Shown: positions 16,702 to 26,128, counted from the stretch's first letter. The stretch is 64,000 nt of DNA from G963923955 sp963923955 (GCA_963923955.1 OZ000552.1:2170001-2234000), one strand, 5' to 3'. A program made the numbers and translations. Notes: generated by a model from the letters alone, not told the origin.

Positions 16702-18435
16702 TTAAGCCAACTCTCTGGCGGGTGCCATGTGCATTTCATGCTGCCCCTTGCCGGCGGCGATCATCGGATAGACGTTCTCGGATTGATCAGTAATAAAATC
16801 GATCAACACCAGCCGATCTTTCAATGCCAGTGCTTCTTCTAAAGCCGTTTCAACGTCAGCAGTCTTCTCCACTCGCATGCCAACATGGCCGAAGCTCTCC
16901 GCCAGCTTGACAAAGTCCGGCAGCGCCTCCATGTAGGAATGCGAATAGCGCTTTTCATAAAAGAACTCCTGCCACTGCCGCACCATGCCCATGTAACGAT
17001 TATTCAGGTTGATGATCTTGATCGGCAGATCATATTGCAGGCAGGTCGATAACTCCTGAATGCACATCACCAAGCTGGCCTCGCCGGTAACGCAGGCAAC
17101 GGTTGCTCCAGGAAAGGCCATCTTCACGCCCAGAGCGGCGGGCAGGCCGAAACCCATCGTGCCCAGGCCGCCGGAATTGATCCAGCGCCGCGGTTTATCG
17201 AACTTATAAAACTGCGCCGCCCACATCTGGTGTTGCCCGACATCCGAGGTCACATAGGCCTCGCCATGGGTGAGCTCGTGCAGCTTTTCTATGACATATT
17301 GCGGCTTGATGACCTCGCTATTGCGATCATAGGCAAGGCAGTCTGTACCCTGCCAGGTCTTGATCTGCTGCCACCATGCGCGCAAGGCTGCCGTATCGAT
17401 CTTGTCCTTAGCGCCCTTCAAGACCGCATTGAGATCGGCTAAGACATGCTTCACATTACCCACGATCGGGACATCCACCTTCACGTTCTTGGAGATGGAA
17501 GAAGGGTCAACATCAATATGCACGATCTGTGCCTCCGGGCAGAACTGATCCAATTCGCCGGTCACCCGATCATCAAAACGCGCGCCGATCGCCACCAGCA
17601 CATCACAATGGTGCATGCCCATATTCGCCTCATAGGTGCCGTGCATGCCTAACATGCCGACGAATTGCCGGTCACTCGCCGGGTAGGCACCGAGCCCCAT
17701 CAGGGTATTGGTGATCGGGTAGCCCAGTATCTTTGTGAACTCGATCAACTCCTGATCCGCATTGCTCAAGATCACGCCGCCGCCGCTGTAGATCATCGGC
17801 CGCTTTGCTGCGCAGATCAGTTTCGCCGCACGCCTGATCTGCCCCGGGTGCCCCTTGACTGAGGGCCGATACGAGCGCATGACGACTGCCTCCGGATAGA
17901 CATACTCACAGGCCGCATCCGTGACATCTTTGGGAATATCCACCAGCACCGGACCCGGCCGGCCGCTCATGGCGACATGAAAGGCCTTCTTGATCGTGCC
18001 AGCAAGCTGCCTGACATCTTCAACCAGAAAATTGTGTTTTACGCAGGGCCGGGTGATCCCGACTGCATCGACCTCCTGAAAGGCATCGTTGCCAATCAGC
18101 TTGGTGGGCACCTGCCCGGAAAAGACCACCAGGGGGATGGAGTCCATGTAGGCAGTCGCAATGCCGGTGACCGCGTTGGTAACGCCGGGGCCGGAGGTAA
18201 CCAGCACCACGCCCGGCCTGCCGGTGGCGCGCGCATAACCATCCGCGGCATGGGCGGCGCCCTGCTCATGGCGCACCAGGACGTGTTCCACCTCGTTCTG
18301 GCTGTACAAGGCATCATAGATATGCAGCACCGCACCGCCCGGATAACCAAAGACATGCTCAACGCCTTCGTCTTTTAATGCACGGACGAAGATCTCACAG
18401 CCGCGTAGAATTTCTTTTGCTTCACTCACCTTCAC
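16702..18435 (-). CDS. ilvB: Acetolactate synthase large (catalytic) subunit
   Basis: A 577-residue ThDP enzyme condensing pyruvate to acetolactate or acetohydroxybutyrate. Visible are the N-terminal PYR domain (FGYPGGAVLHIYDAL, with the catalytic Glu in VRHEQGAAHAADGYAR), the FAD-binding middle domain, and the C-terminal ThDP motif GEASLVMCIQELSTCLQYDL. Note GEAS rather than the usual GDGS in the ThDP motif. Start codon GTG (VKVSEAKEIL). First gene of ilvB-ilvH-ilvC, divergent from proS across a 205-bp spacer in which I see no clear leader peptide. Confidence 0.95.
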   Translation of the reverse strand: MKVSEAKEILRGCEIFVRALKDEGVEHVFGYPGGAVLHIYDALYSQNEVEHVLVRHEQGAAHAADGYARATGRPGVVLVTSGPGVTNAVTGIATAYMDSIPLVVFSGQVPTKLIGNDAFQEVDAVGITRPCVKHNFLVEDVRQLAGTIKKAFHVAMSGRPGPVLVDIPKDVTDAACEYVYPEAVVMRSYRPSVKGHPGQIRRAAKLICAAKRPMIYSGGGVILSNADQELIEFTKILGYPITNTLMGLGAYPASDRQFVGMLGMHGTYEANMGMHHCDVLVAIGARFDDRVTGELDQFCPEAQIVHIDVDPSSISKNVKVDVPIVGNVKHVLADLNAVLKGAKDKIDTAALRAWWQQIKTWQGTDCLAYDRNSEVIKPQYVIEKLHELTHGEAYVTSDVGQHQMWAAQFYKFDKPRRWINSGGLGTMGFGLPAALGVKMAFPGATVACVTGEASLVMCIQELSTCLQYDLPIKIINLNNRYMGMVRQWQEFFYEKRYSHSYMEALPDFVKLAESFGHVGMRVEKTADVETALEEALALKDRLVLIDFITDQSENVYPMIAAGKGQHEMHMAPARELA

Positions 18436-18640
18436 TTAACCTTGAATCTTTGCCTGGACAGAGCATGGGAAGTTACTGATTTTCCCGGCACAGGTCAAGT
18501 TGTGCCGTGCACAAAAAGACACAAAGGCGTATTGATTCTCGGCTTTATTGTTATGTCGAATGCTTGGGTCACATATAAGCGCTGAATCGGGTAAGATGGG
18601 CGCGCTTATTTAACGAACTAATAACATACTCAGGGCGCTC

Positions 18641-20353
18641 ATGCAGACATCGCAGCTCTTACTGACAACGCAACGGGAGGTGCCCGCCGATGCCGAGGTC
18701 ATCAGTCATCAGTTAATGTTGCAGGCCGGGATGGTGCGGCAGATTGCGGCGGGGATTTATACCTGGCTGCCGCTCGGTCTGCGTGCCTTACGCAAGGTCG
18801 AGAACATTGTCCGCGAGGAGATGGACCGGGCCGGTGCCCAGGAAATCCTGATGCCCGGGGTACAACCGGCGGAGCTGTGGCGGGAGTCCGGCCGCTGGGA
18901 GAAATACGGCCCGGAACTATTACGCTTAGATGATCGGCATGGGCGCGATTTCTGTCTTGGGCCCACTCATGAAGAGATCATCACCGAGATGGTGCGGCGG
19001 GAGGTGCGCAGCTATAAACAGTTACCGGCGAATTTTTATCAGATCCAGACCAAGTTTCGCGATGAGATCCGGCCGCGCTTTGGCATCATGCGCGCTCGCG
19101 AATTTCTGATGAAGGATGCCTATTCCTTTCATCTGTCTGAAGAGTCCCTGCGCGAGACCTATGCGCTGATGCACGAGAGCTATAGGCGCATCTTTCGCCG
19201 CATGGGTCTCAAATTTCGCGCAGTCATGGCCGATTCAGGCAATATCGGCGGCAGCACCTCGCACGAGTTTCATGTGCTGGCGGACTCCGGCGAAGACCGC
19301 ATTGTCTTTAGCGAGGACAGCGACTATGCAGCGAACATCGAACTCGCTGAAGCCGTGCCCGTACAGGAAGAGAGAGCGCCGCCCGGACAGGCAATGCAAA
19401 GGGTCGCCACGCCCGGCAAGCATAGCATCGAAGAAGTCTGTGACTTTTTAAGGATTGACGCCGGACAATGCCTGAAGACCCTGATCGTTCATGGCGCAAG
19501 CGATGAACTGGTCGCGCTGGTGCTACGGGGCGATCATGAGTTGAACAAGGTCAAGGCCGAGGGCCTGGCGCAGGTGGCCAGCCCCTTGAGTTTCGCCGGC
19601 CGGGAGGAGATCCGCGCCGTGCTAGGGTCTGACATCGGCTCTATCGGGCCGCATGGTCTGTCCATTCCGATGCTTGTGGATCATAGCGCCGCGGCCGTGG
19701 CGGACTTTGCCTGTGGCGCCAATGAAGACGGCTGGCATCTACGGGGAGTGAACTGGGGGCGCGATCTGCCGGAGCCTGCGTGCGCCGCCCTGCGGCATGT
19801 GGTCGAGGGCGAGAAGCTGGCGGACGGCGAGGGCAGGATCAAGATTGCGCGCGGCATCGAGGTGGGGCATATCTTTCAACTAGGCACCAAGTATAGCGAC
19901 AGGATGAAGGCGAAGTGTCTGGATGAGACCGGCCGGGCCCTCACCCTGCTCATGGGCTGTTATGGCATTGGCATCTCGCGGGTGGTGGCGGCAGCCATTG
20001 AACAAAACCACGATGAGCGGGGCATCATCTGGCCGGATGCCATTGCCCCTTATGCGCTGGCGCTGGTGCCGGTGCACATGCACAAATCGCAGCGCCTGCG
20101 TGAGGCGGTGATGGCCTTATATGCGGATTTCAAGCAGGCCGGTATTGAGGTATTGCTGGATGACCGAAAGGAGCGGCCTGGCGTCATGTTCGCCGACATG
20201 GAGCTGATCGGCATTCCGCATCGGCTTACCCTGGGCGAGCGCGGCCTGGATGCCGGCAAGATCGAATACCAGGGGCGGCGAGAGGGGGAAAGTGTTGATG
20301 TGCCTCTTGCTGCGGTGCTTGAGTGGATGAAAGAGAAACTCAAGTTGGCCTGA
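18641..20353 (+). CDS. proS: Prolyl-tRNA synthetase
   Basis: A bacterial-type class II enzyme of 570 residues with the INS editing domain (about 240-390) that clears Ala-tRNA(Pro). Class II motifs are seen: motif 1/2 region PGVQPAELWRESGRW, LCLGPTHEE-type FCLGPTHEEIITEMVR, TKFRDEIRPRFGIMRAREF, and motif 3 GCYGIGISRVVAAAIEQ. The anticodon-binding domain is at the C-terminus. ATG start. Solitary gene. Confidence 0.97.
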   Translation: MQTSQLLLTTQREVPADAEVISHQLMLQAGMVRQIAAGIYTWLPLGLRALRKVENIVREEMDRAGAQEILMPGVQPAELWRESGRWEKYGPELLRLDDRHGRDFCLGPTHEEIITEMVRREVRSYKQLPANFYQIQTKFRDEIRPRFGIMRAREFLMKDAYSFHLSEESLRETYALMHESYRRIFRRMGLKFRAVMADSGNIGGSTSHEFHVLADSGEDRIVFSEDSDYAANIELAEAVPVQEERAPPGQAMQRVATPGKHSIEEVCDFLRIDAGQCLKTLIVHGASDELVALVLRGDHELNKVKAEGLAQVASPLSFAGREEIRAVLGSDIGSIGPHGLSIPMLVDHSAAAVADFACGANEDGWHLRGVNWGRDLPEPACAALRHVVEGEKLADGEGRIKIARGIEVGHIFQLGTKYSDRMKAKCLDETGRALTLLMGCYGIGISRVVAAAIEQNHDERGIIWPDAIAPYALALVPVHMHKSQRLREAVMALYADFKQAGIEVLLDDRKERPGVMFADMELIGIPHRLTLGERGLDAGKIEYQGRREGESVDVPLAAVLEWMKEKLKLA

Positions 20354-20448
20354 ATGCGCACTTGCCTTTGTGGCCTGCCGCTCCTTGATGATGCGTCGGC
20401 ATCCAAGAATAGGTGAACAGTTTGACTGTTGTTGCAAACAAGCCGGTC

Positions 20449-20733
20449 GGGGATGACGAAATCAATGATCATCGTGGTGCCGCCGATCAGGGCGGCGTTG
20501 GTGCCGCTGAAAAAATCTTCCGAGGCAACGGTGCCCATGAACGGCAATTCCATGTGGGTATGCGGATCAATGCCGCCGGACATGGCATAACAGCCGTCCG
20601 CCGCAATGATTTCGGCACCGTGATGCACAAGCCCTTTGCCGAGCGCGCATATCACACCGTCTTCACACAGCACATCGGCCGCAAAGCTCTGCTTGGCCGT
20701 GACCACGGTGCCACCTTTAATCAATACGACCAT
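20449..20733 (-). pseudogene. Hydantoinase/dihydropyrimidinase, N-terminal remnant
   Basis: About 95 residues match the N-terminus of D-hydantoinase/dihydropyrimidinase: MVVLIKGGTVVTAKQSF, the metal-binding GGIDPHTHMELPF (His-x-His), and EDFFSGTNAALIGGTTMIIDF. Homology then stops abruptly and the frame continues antisense to proS as unrelated sequence. The remaining ~360 residues of the enzyme are absent. It follows the nitrilase remnant by 27 bp, as in a reductive pyrimidine-degradation operon. Confidence 0.8.
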
Positions 20734-20760
20734 GACTTCACCTCATATAACAACACATGC

Positions 20761-21425
20761 CTACCCGGTCTCTGATTTGCTCAGGAGCGCATAGGTATCC
20801 GAGCGCCGGTCACGCAGAAACTGCCAGCCATTGCGGACCTCACGCACCAGCGCCAGAGCAATCTCATGCACCAGCGATTCATCCTCATCCCGACTTGCCA
20901 GCGCCTCGATATCGCCGCGTGGATTGACCACGTAACTCTGGCCATAAAACTCACCAATGTTCCACGGCGCTTCCCTGCCAACCAGATTGATTGCGCCGAT
21001 ATAAACGCCATTGGCAGCGGCGGCGGGCTGTTCCAGCTTCCATAAGTATTCCGATAGACCGGCAACCGTGGCGGATGGGTTGACGATATATTCGGCGCCT
21101 TGCAGCGCAAGCGCGCACCAGCCCTCCGGGAAATGACGGTCATAACAGATATAAACGCCGAGCTTGCAATAGGCGATGTCAAATACCGGCCAGTTGGATG
21201 TGTCCGGCGTGAAAAAAACTTCTCCCAAAAGCCGGCAACCTGGGGGATATGTGTCTTGCGATACTTGCCTAAGAAAGCGCCATCAGCATCGATCACCGCG
21301 GCCGTGTTGTAATGCACCCCGGCAGCGCCTCTTCATAGAGCGGCGCCACGATAACCATTTGGTATTTTTTGGCATATTCCTGCATGAGTTTGGTTGTGTA
21401 ACCATCAGGAATGGACTCTGCCGCC
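20761..21425 (-). pseudogene. Nitrilase-superfamily amidohydrolase (beta-ureidopropionase-like), broken
   Basis: Three frames must be joined to read the protein. Glu (PLYEEALPG), Lys (KYRKTHIPQ) and Cys (VYICYDRHFPEGW) of the nitrilase triad are all still encoded. Two single-base losses in homopolymers break it: one in a T7 run on the coding strand (21212-21218; GFWEKFF|TPDTSNW) and one in a G run near 21318 (EEALPG|HYNTAAV). The first ~70 codons are missing, replaced at about 21420 by an IS1595-type transposase fragment. Resemblance is closest to N-carbamoyl-beta-alanine amidohydrolases, fitting the hydantoinase and NCS1 neighbours. Confidence 0.8.
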
Positions 21426-21706
21426 TTGATGGAGGACTCCAAAGACCGGCACTTTCCCACCCGCTCCCCGTCCGCGTTGGCCTTTACGTCTGCCGCCAAA
21501 ATAACTTTCATCGACTTCAAACTCTCCCCAAAGCAGAGAGGTCTTTGGGGATTCAAGGGCGATCAATTCTCGCAAACGATGATAGTAGTAGGCCGCTGTT
21601 GTCTTATTCACATTGACCCATGCTGCCGCAGTGCGGACTTTTGTTGCAGACACAAAATGCTCTATTAAACGATTTTTTTGCCCACACATAAACGACTTTT
21701 ACGCAT
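21405..21706 (-). mobile_element. IS1595-family (ISXO2-like) transposase, N-terminal remnant
   Basis: The fragment encodes RLIEHFVSATKVRTAA, NKTTAAYYYHRLRELIA and the catalytic-domain start EFEVDESYFGGRRKGQRG-RGAGGKVPVFGVL, a clear ISXO2-like transposase. An N-terminal MRKSRL start at 21706 is out of frame with the rest (frameshift), and the protein ends at GGRVHS, about a third of full length, where nitrilase sequence begins. The element is dead and incomplete; I could not define terminal repeats. Confidence 0.82.
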
Positions 21707-21799
21707 GGTCATAAGATAATACAATGTGGATGATACAATGCGATCATCTAAGACAGATCCATCAGTTTTAGCAAAATAGAGGCTTATCGTTCATCCAAT

Positions 21800-22756
21800 A
21801 TGAAGACTCTCATCAAGGGTACGCCGCGCATCTCCGTCATCATTCCGGTGTATAACCGCTACGCCAGCCTGGTGCGGGCGCTGGAGTCGGTGCAAGCACA
21901 GACCTATCCCGTTTATGAGGTTCTGATCGTGGATGACGGCTCGGATGAAGAGATTGCCGGGCAAATCGCTGCGCTGGAGGAAGGTGTGGTACGGGTGCTG
22001 CGTCTGGCGCAAAATAGCGGGGCGGCAGCGGCGCGCAACGTTGGCATGGCGGCGGCCCTTGGCGAGTACATCGCCCTGCTGGATTCAGATGACCTCTGGC
22101 GGCCGGAGAAAACCGCCCGCCAGCTGGCCTTCATGCAACAGACCGGCAGCCGCTTCAGCGCCACGTCCTACTGGCGCCATTTTCACTATGGCATAAAGGC
22201 GGGTTGGTATGAGTTGTATGAGCCTGCTGCTACCGTTGCAATGCGGCACATCGTCAGCGGCTGCGCCTTTGCCACCACGACCTGCTTGTTCGAGCGCAGC
22301 CTGCTGGCAGCACTGGAGCCGCAGGATGAGGCATTGCGACGCGCACAAGATTGGGAGTGGTTCCTGCGCGTTGTGGCGCTCACCCCAGTGCGGACGCTGC
22401 GTGAGCCGCTTGCGGTCATCGGGATGCATCGCAGACCTGTTGCAGAGAAAATGTTTCGTGCGGCTACGTATATGCGGCGCAAGCATCTGCGCGCCCTGGC
22501 CGGCAAGAATCCCCTGCTGGCCCTGCGTTTTTTGTCCGCGCTCGGCGTCATGGCGGGCGGGGCGGCGTACCGAGAGGGCAGGTGGCTGCGGGTTTTGTGG
22601 TACACGACTCTGGCGATGCTATGCTGGCCGGGCAATATACCGGCGGTGGCCTGGCAGCGTTCAAAAAACTGGCTCTTCCCTTTCCGTACTCGTCTGCACA
22701 AGAACGAGCCGCCATGGGCGCGGGGGGGGGGGGGGGGGGGGGGGGGGGGGAAGTAA
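21800..22756 (+). CDS. GT2-family glycosyltransferase with poly-glycine end
   Basis: GT-A fold family 2: VIIPVYNRYASLVRALESV at the N-terminus, VDDGSDE, NSGAAAARNVGMAAALGEYIALLDSDDLWRPEK (the DSDD metal-binding site). 318 residues; the catalytic domain covers about 1-240 and a helical tail follows. The C-terminus is RGGGGGGGGGK, encoded by a run of 29 G. In the two other frames the protein would run on to 22820 or 22845, so tract length sets the C-terminus. Probably makes a surface glycan; the acceptor is unknown. It is followed by a second GT gene in the same frame. Confidence 0.85.
   Translation: MKTLIKGTPRISVIIPVYNRYASLVRALESVQAQTYPVYEVLIVDDGSDEEIAGQIAALEEGVVRVLRLAQNSGAAAARNVGMAAALGEYIALLDSDDLWRPEKTARQLAFMQQTGSRFSATSYWRHFHYGIKAGWYELYEPAATVAMRHIVSGCAFATTTCLFERSLLAALEPQDEALRRAQDWEWFLRVVALTPVRTLREPLAVIGMHRRPVAEKMFRAATYMRRKHLRALAGKNPLLALRFLSALGVMAGGAAYREGRWLRVLWYTTLAMLCWPGNIPAVAWQRSKNWLFPFRTRLHKNEPPWARGGGGGGGGGK
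22722..22750 (+). repeat. G29 homopolymer tract (candidate phase-variation site)
   Basis: Twenty-nine consecutive G at the 3' end of the first glycosyltransferase gene, 82 bp before the second one's ATG. Such tracts mutate by slipped-strand mispairing. The length given here keeps the stop TAA at 22754-22756. A change of one or two bases gives longer C-termini, one overlapping the downstream start codon. Confidence 0.85.
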
Positions 22757-22831
22757 TGCCAGCCCACCTTGCCTATCGGTTCTCGCCTTCAGCATCATTG
22801 CATCCATTTTTATCTTTTGACGGAATTTGCC

Positions 22832-23647
22832 ATGCGCCGGGTTGAAGTGGCTATTGCGACCTATAATCAGAGGGTATTCAGCGCCGTCTCACTCGCCCAA
22901 TCCTTCAATGAAAAGACGCCAGTGCTGATAGCGCACCAGCTCGATGACTACGCACTCTCTGCGCGCGAGACGGCATTTGTCCGCAGGCAGCTGGATGCGG
23001 CTGCGAATATTCGGTATAGACCTTTGCATACGCGGGGATTGGCCAAAAGCCGGAATTTTGCGATAGGCGCAGCAGAAGGTGAATATATCTGGTTTCTGGA
23101 CGATGACGTTACCATAGAGCCGGACTGTGTGGAAATCATTGAGAAGGCGATAAAGGATTTGCGGAACCCGGATGTCATCACCTTTCAGACAGGCAAACCA
23201 GAGGGCGGAAAACGTAAAAATTACAAGTCATTGCTGCATGAACATAACTGGCGCAGCGTTCTACGCATATCGTCCGTTGAAGTGGTCGTGAAAAGTTCGT
23301 TTATCCTCAGCGAGCACATTGTATTTGACGAGCGCTTTGGTCTTAACGGGCAGTATGGTTCAGGCGAGGAGAATATTTTTATCTGTGATTGTATGAATGC
23401 CGGCGCAAGGGCGTATTATTACCCGGCTGAAATCTGCAAGCATGCGGCCGTTAGCAGCGGGATGGGCATAGCGAATGAGACGGTCGCCTTCTCTAAAGGT
23501 GCGGTTTTCAAGCGAATGTACGGCAACTATGGCCTGTTCTTTGTGCTTTTATTTTGCAGAAGAAAATATGAGGAAATATCCGCTACCATGAGCATTTTCA
23601 AGTATTTGCTCTGCATGATGAAGGGGTGGAAAACACTCAAGCGCTGA
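22832..23647 (+). CDS. GT2-family glycosyltransferase
   Basis: A 271-residue GT-A protein: VEVAIATYNQ at the start, LAKSRNFAIGAAEGEYIWFLDDD with the DDD metal site, and a later GSGEENIFICDCMNAGA acceptor region, ending in a hydrophobic/basic helix (NYGLFFVLLFCRRKY). The start was placed at ATG 22832 because it immediately precedes the conserved first strand; an ATG at 22769 is possible. It follows the G29-ended GT gene and may be translationally coupled to it. The acceptor is unknown. Confidence 0.82.
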   Translation: MRRVEVAIATYNQRVFSAVSLAQSFNEKTPVLIAHQLDDYALSARETAFVRRQLDAAANIRYRPLHTRGLAKSRNFAIGAAEGEYIWFLDDDVTIEPDCVEIIEKAIKDLRNPDVITFQTGKPEGGKRKNYKSLLHEHNWRSVLRISSVEVVVKSSFILSEHIVFDERFGLNGQYGSGEENIFICDCMNAGARAYYYPAEICKHAAVSSGMGIANETVAFSKGAVFKRMYGNYGLFFVLLFCRRKYEEISATMSIFKYLLCMMKGWKTLKR

Positions 23648-23779
23648 TAGGAAAACAGCGATTCGGGGGGTGTTGTTATATGAAAAAGGCCGACGGGTGC
23701 CGCCCTGAAAATATCAGCTTATTCATAATCGGCAGCATTTTTACTTTGTAGCCAACGTTTATATAAGTCCGAGGTTTCT

Positions 23780-24240
23780 TCAATTACCGGTCGGGCGATC
23801 AGGCGAGCGAATTTTCATGAACAAATAATAGCTCCCGCCGGTGATGAGTGCGCCGGTGAACCAGGCATAGTGATATAAACTGATAAAGAGGCCGGGCACA
23901 TTATCCAGCGCTTCAATCGCGGCCAGAAAGCCGGGGATGTTAGGCGCAACGCCAAGGCCGAAGGCAATCATCGCCTTTACATTCCATCCCTTGCTGTAGC
24001 GATAGGCGCCCGCAACAAACTCCGATGGCCTTGCCAGCATATCGCCAAAGCCATCAGCCTGCACATAGGCCCAGGCCAGCAGCGCAAATGCGGCAAGCAA
24101 CAAAAAGGGAGCGTCCAAGGTTTCCAGCCAGCGAATGGATTCGGTGCCGCGGATGATAAAGATCAACTGCAAGGCCCAAAAGGCGAGAAAACATAAGGCT
24201 TGCGCGAGATCAATGCCGATCAACGGCAGCAGGGAATGTT
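23780..24240 (-). pseudogene. NCS1-family nucleobase/hydantoin permease, C-terminal remnant
   Basis: About 150 residues match the C-terminal third of NCS1 permeases: IGIDLAQALCFLAFWALQL, FIIRGTESIRWLE, FALLAWAYVQADGFGDML, GVAPNIPGFL and LYHYAWFTGALITGGSYY. The open frame begins inside a TM segment and the upstream ~330 residues are absent, so it cannot be a working transporter. NCS1 proteins import uracil, cytosine, allantoin or hydantoins, which fits the nitrilase and hydantoinase remnants on the same strand beyond the GT genes. Confidence 0.8.
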
Positions 24241-24545
24241 CCCCTTTTGGTAAGCCAAGCTAAGGCACGTATTATTTATGACCCGGCTGGTCGTAGTAAC
24301 AGGAAGGTCTATTGCAGCTGTGCAAATCCAATGCTGCGAAGCCATCACCGCAGAGATGGCACACGGACAAACGGGCATAGACGATTTTGAAGCCATGAAG
24401 CTGAAACACGCCTACAGGCGCAGCACGCGGTAGATTTTCTCAGCGCCCCCATTGCTGAGCTTTATTCACTGTTTCCGCCTTTGGCAAGATGCCGGTTAAG
24501 GCAGTCAGCCTGACAATGCTTAGCCGCCCGGTCTCCAGTCTTGAT
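24241..24545. other. Intergenic region, no gene supported
   Basis: Between the NCS1 remnant and acyP. Only frames of about 50 codons or fewer are seen, for example a 45-codon Cys-containing minus-strand frame (CHLCGDGF, CNRPSCYY, about 24284-24420) with no family I recognise. Probably more debris of the decayed locus. Confidence 0.4.
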
Positions 24546-24818
24546 CTAGCGGATCTCAAATCCACGAAAGCTGTTATCTTCAACTTCTTCAATTTCCACA
24601 TTGGCCACCTCCGCCATCTGCGGGCCCTGCTGCAACCAGCGCTCAAACTGATCAAGGGCAGCATCCGCACCTTGGGCACGGCCTGCAACCCGGCCGTCGG
24701 GCAGATTGCTCACCCAGCCTGAGATGCCCAGCCTCTTTGCCTCCCGGCGGGTTGCGGCACGGAAGAAGACGCCCTGCACCCGGCCGGAGACAATGAAATG
24801 AATCGTCCTGCATGGCAT
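24546..24818 (-). CDS. acyP: Acylphosphatase
   Basis: A 90-residue acylphosphatase that hydrolyses carboxyl-phosphate bonds. Both signatures are present: GRVQGVFFRAATRREA (phosphate-binding Arg) and GWVSNLPDGRVAGRAQG (catalytic Asn). Start ATG giving MPCRTIHFIVSGRVQG. It precedes nothing on its strand until the remnant region. Upstream lies yihY on the same strand, 47 bp away. Confidence 0.95.
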   Translation of the reverse strand: MPCRTIHFIVSGRVQGVFFRAATRREAKRLGISGWVSNLPDGRVAGRAQGADAALDQFERWLQQGPQMAEVANVEIEEVEDNSFRGFEIR

Positions 24819-24865
24819 TGCAATTAAACCTCGTTGTTTTAATCAGGCTCAAGCAAACCTATAGG

Positions 24866-26128
24866 CTATTCAGACTCCGCCGCCTGCAATAATTCCTCAA
24901 TCGGCTCAGCTAAAGCCTCTTGCAGGCTGCCCTGGTGTGCCGCCAAAAGGCTGTCCAATTGCCGGCTCCACTCATCTTCTCCGGCGGCCATGCCGAATGG
25001 CAGGCGCTTGGGGATGAGCGCTGATAAGTCTAACAAGCTGACTTCCGCCAAGTTTCTCGACAGTAACCAGCCGTTGCCTGAGTCTTTCTGCACCCAGTGC
25101 GCCCCTTCCAACAGGCCCATGATCTCGCTCACATGGTGCTGCGGGATATCAATCGCATAGCGCCTTAAGCCGGACACCTGCAGAGAATCGCCCGCCTTCT
25201 GCCTCAGGCGCAGGGCGGCGAGCAGGCGCCAGGCATCAGTAAAGCTCCAGTCGGGATCACGAATGCCGGCTTGTTCTCTCTCGAAGCGAAAGGCGGACAG
25301 ACAAAAGGATACATGCGCACCCAGGATCACGACCACCCAGGACACATACAGCCAGATCAGGAACACAGGAATGACGGCTACCGCACCGTACAGGGTTTCA
25401 TAGGCGGTCATGTTTTTCACATAGATCCCGAAGCCGTATTTTGCCAGCTCAAAGGCAATGGCGGCAAAGACGCCGCCGATAACAGCGTGCGCTCTGGAGA
25501 CGAAACAGTTCGGCGTTAAGATGTAGATCAGGCTAAAGGCGCTGGAAGTGGTAAGAAAGGGCAGCCATGACAGCAATGTTCTTTTCAAGTCCAGGCCGTA
25601 GGATGCCTCGACCTCGGTGAGCAGAGAGGTTGACAGTAGATAAGAGGTGGCGACCATCCCGACCCCGACCAGAAGCGGACCCAAGGTAATCACCGCCCAG
25701 TAAACCGGGAAACGCGCGAGTAAGCTGCGCCGGCCGCGAACGTGCCATATCGTGTTCAGGGCGCCGTCAATCGTTGCCATCAACAGCATCGCAATTAAGA
25801 TCAACAAGGTGATACCGGCGATCGTCAACTGCGCGGCCTTCTTTGAGAACTCATTTAGGTATGCCCAGATGGTGTTGCCAAAGGAGGGAATGAAATTCTC
25901 AAACACAAAGGCCTGTAGCGTATGGCCCACGCCCTGAAACATGGGCAGGTTTTCCATCAACACAAAGGCAACCGTCACCAGAGGCACCAGGGAGAGCAGG
26001 GTGGTGTAGGCCAATGACGAGGCGATCTGCAGGCCGCGCTGTTGATAAAACTGACGAATAGCATAGCGCAAGAAATAAAACAACCACAGGGCGGCGTGTC
26101 TTATTGAGTTAAGCAGGGCATTTTCCAT
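24866..26128 (-). CDS. YihY/virulence-factor BrkB family inner-membrane protein
   Basis: A 420-residue protein with about six TM segments in the first ~290 residues and the family signatures SSLAYTTLLSLVPLVTVAFV and YGAVAVIPVFLIWLYVSW. The C-terminal ~130 residues are cytoplasmic, with a winged-helix-like stretch (RYAIDIPQHHVSEIMGLL) seen in the longer gammaproteobacterial forms. The family was once called RNase BN, which is not its activity; the molecular function is not settled. The start was chosen at MENALLNSIRH; the frame extends 14 codons further. Confidence 0.9.
   Translation of the reverse strand: MENALLNSIRHAALWLFYFLRYAIRQFYQQRGLQIASSLAYTTLLSLVPLVTVAFVLMENLPMFQGVGHTLQAFVFENFIPSFGNTIWAYLNEFSKKAAQLTIAGITLLILIAMLLMATIDGALNTIWHVRGRRSLLARFPVYWAVITLGPLLVGVGMVATSYLLSTSLLTEVEASYGLDLKRTLLSWLPFLTTSSAFSLIYILTPNCFVSRAHAVIGGVFAAIAFELAKYGFGIYVKNMTAYETLYGAVAVIPVFLIWLYVSWVVVILGAHVSFCLSAFRFEREQAGIRDPDWSFTDAWRLLAALRLRQKAGDSLQVSGLRRYAIDIPQHHVSEIMGLLEGAHWVQKDSGNGWLLSRNLAEVSLLDLSALIPKRLPFGMAAGEDEWSRQLDSLLAAHQGSLQEALAEPIEELLQAAESE

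Noticed and set aside
24278..24432. Short frames on both strands between the NCS1 remnant and acyP
   Set aside because: A 51-codon plus frame and a 45-codon Cys-containing minus frame show no family match or start signal.
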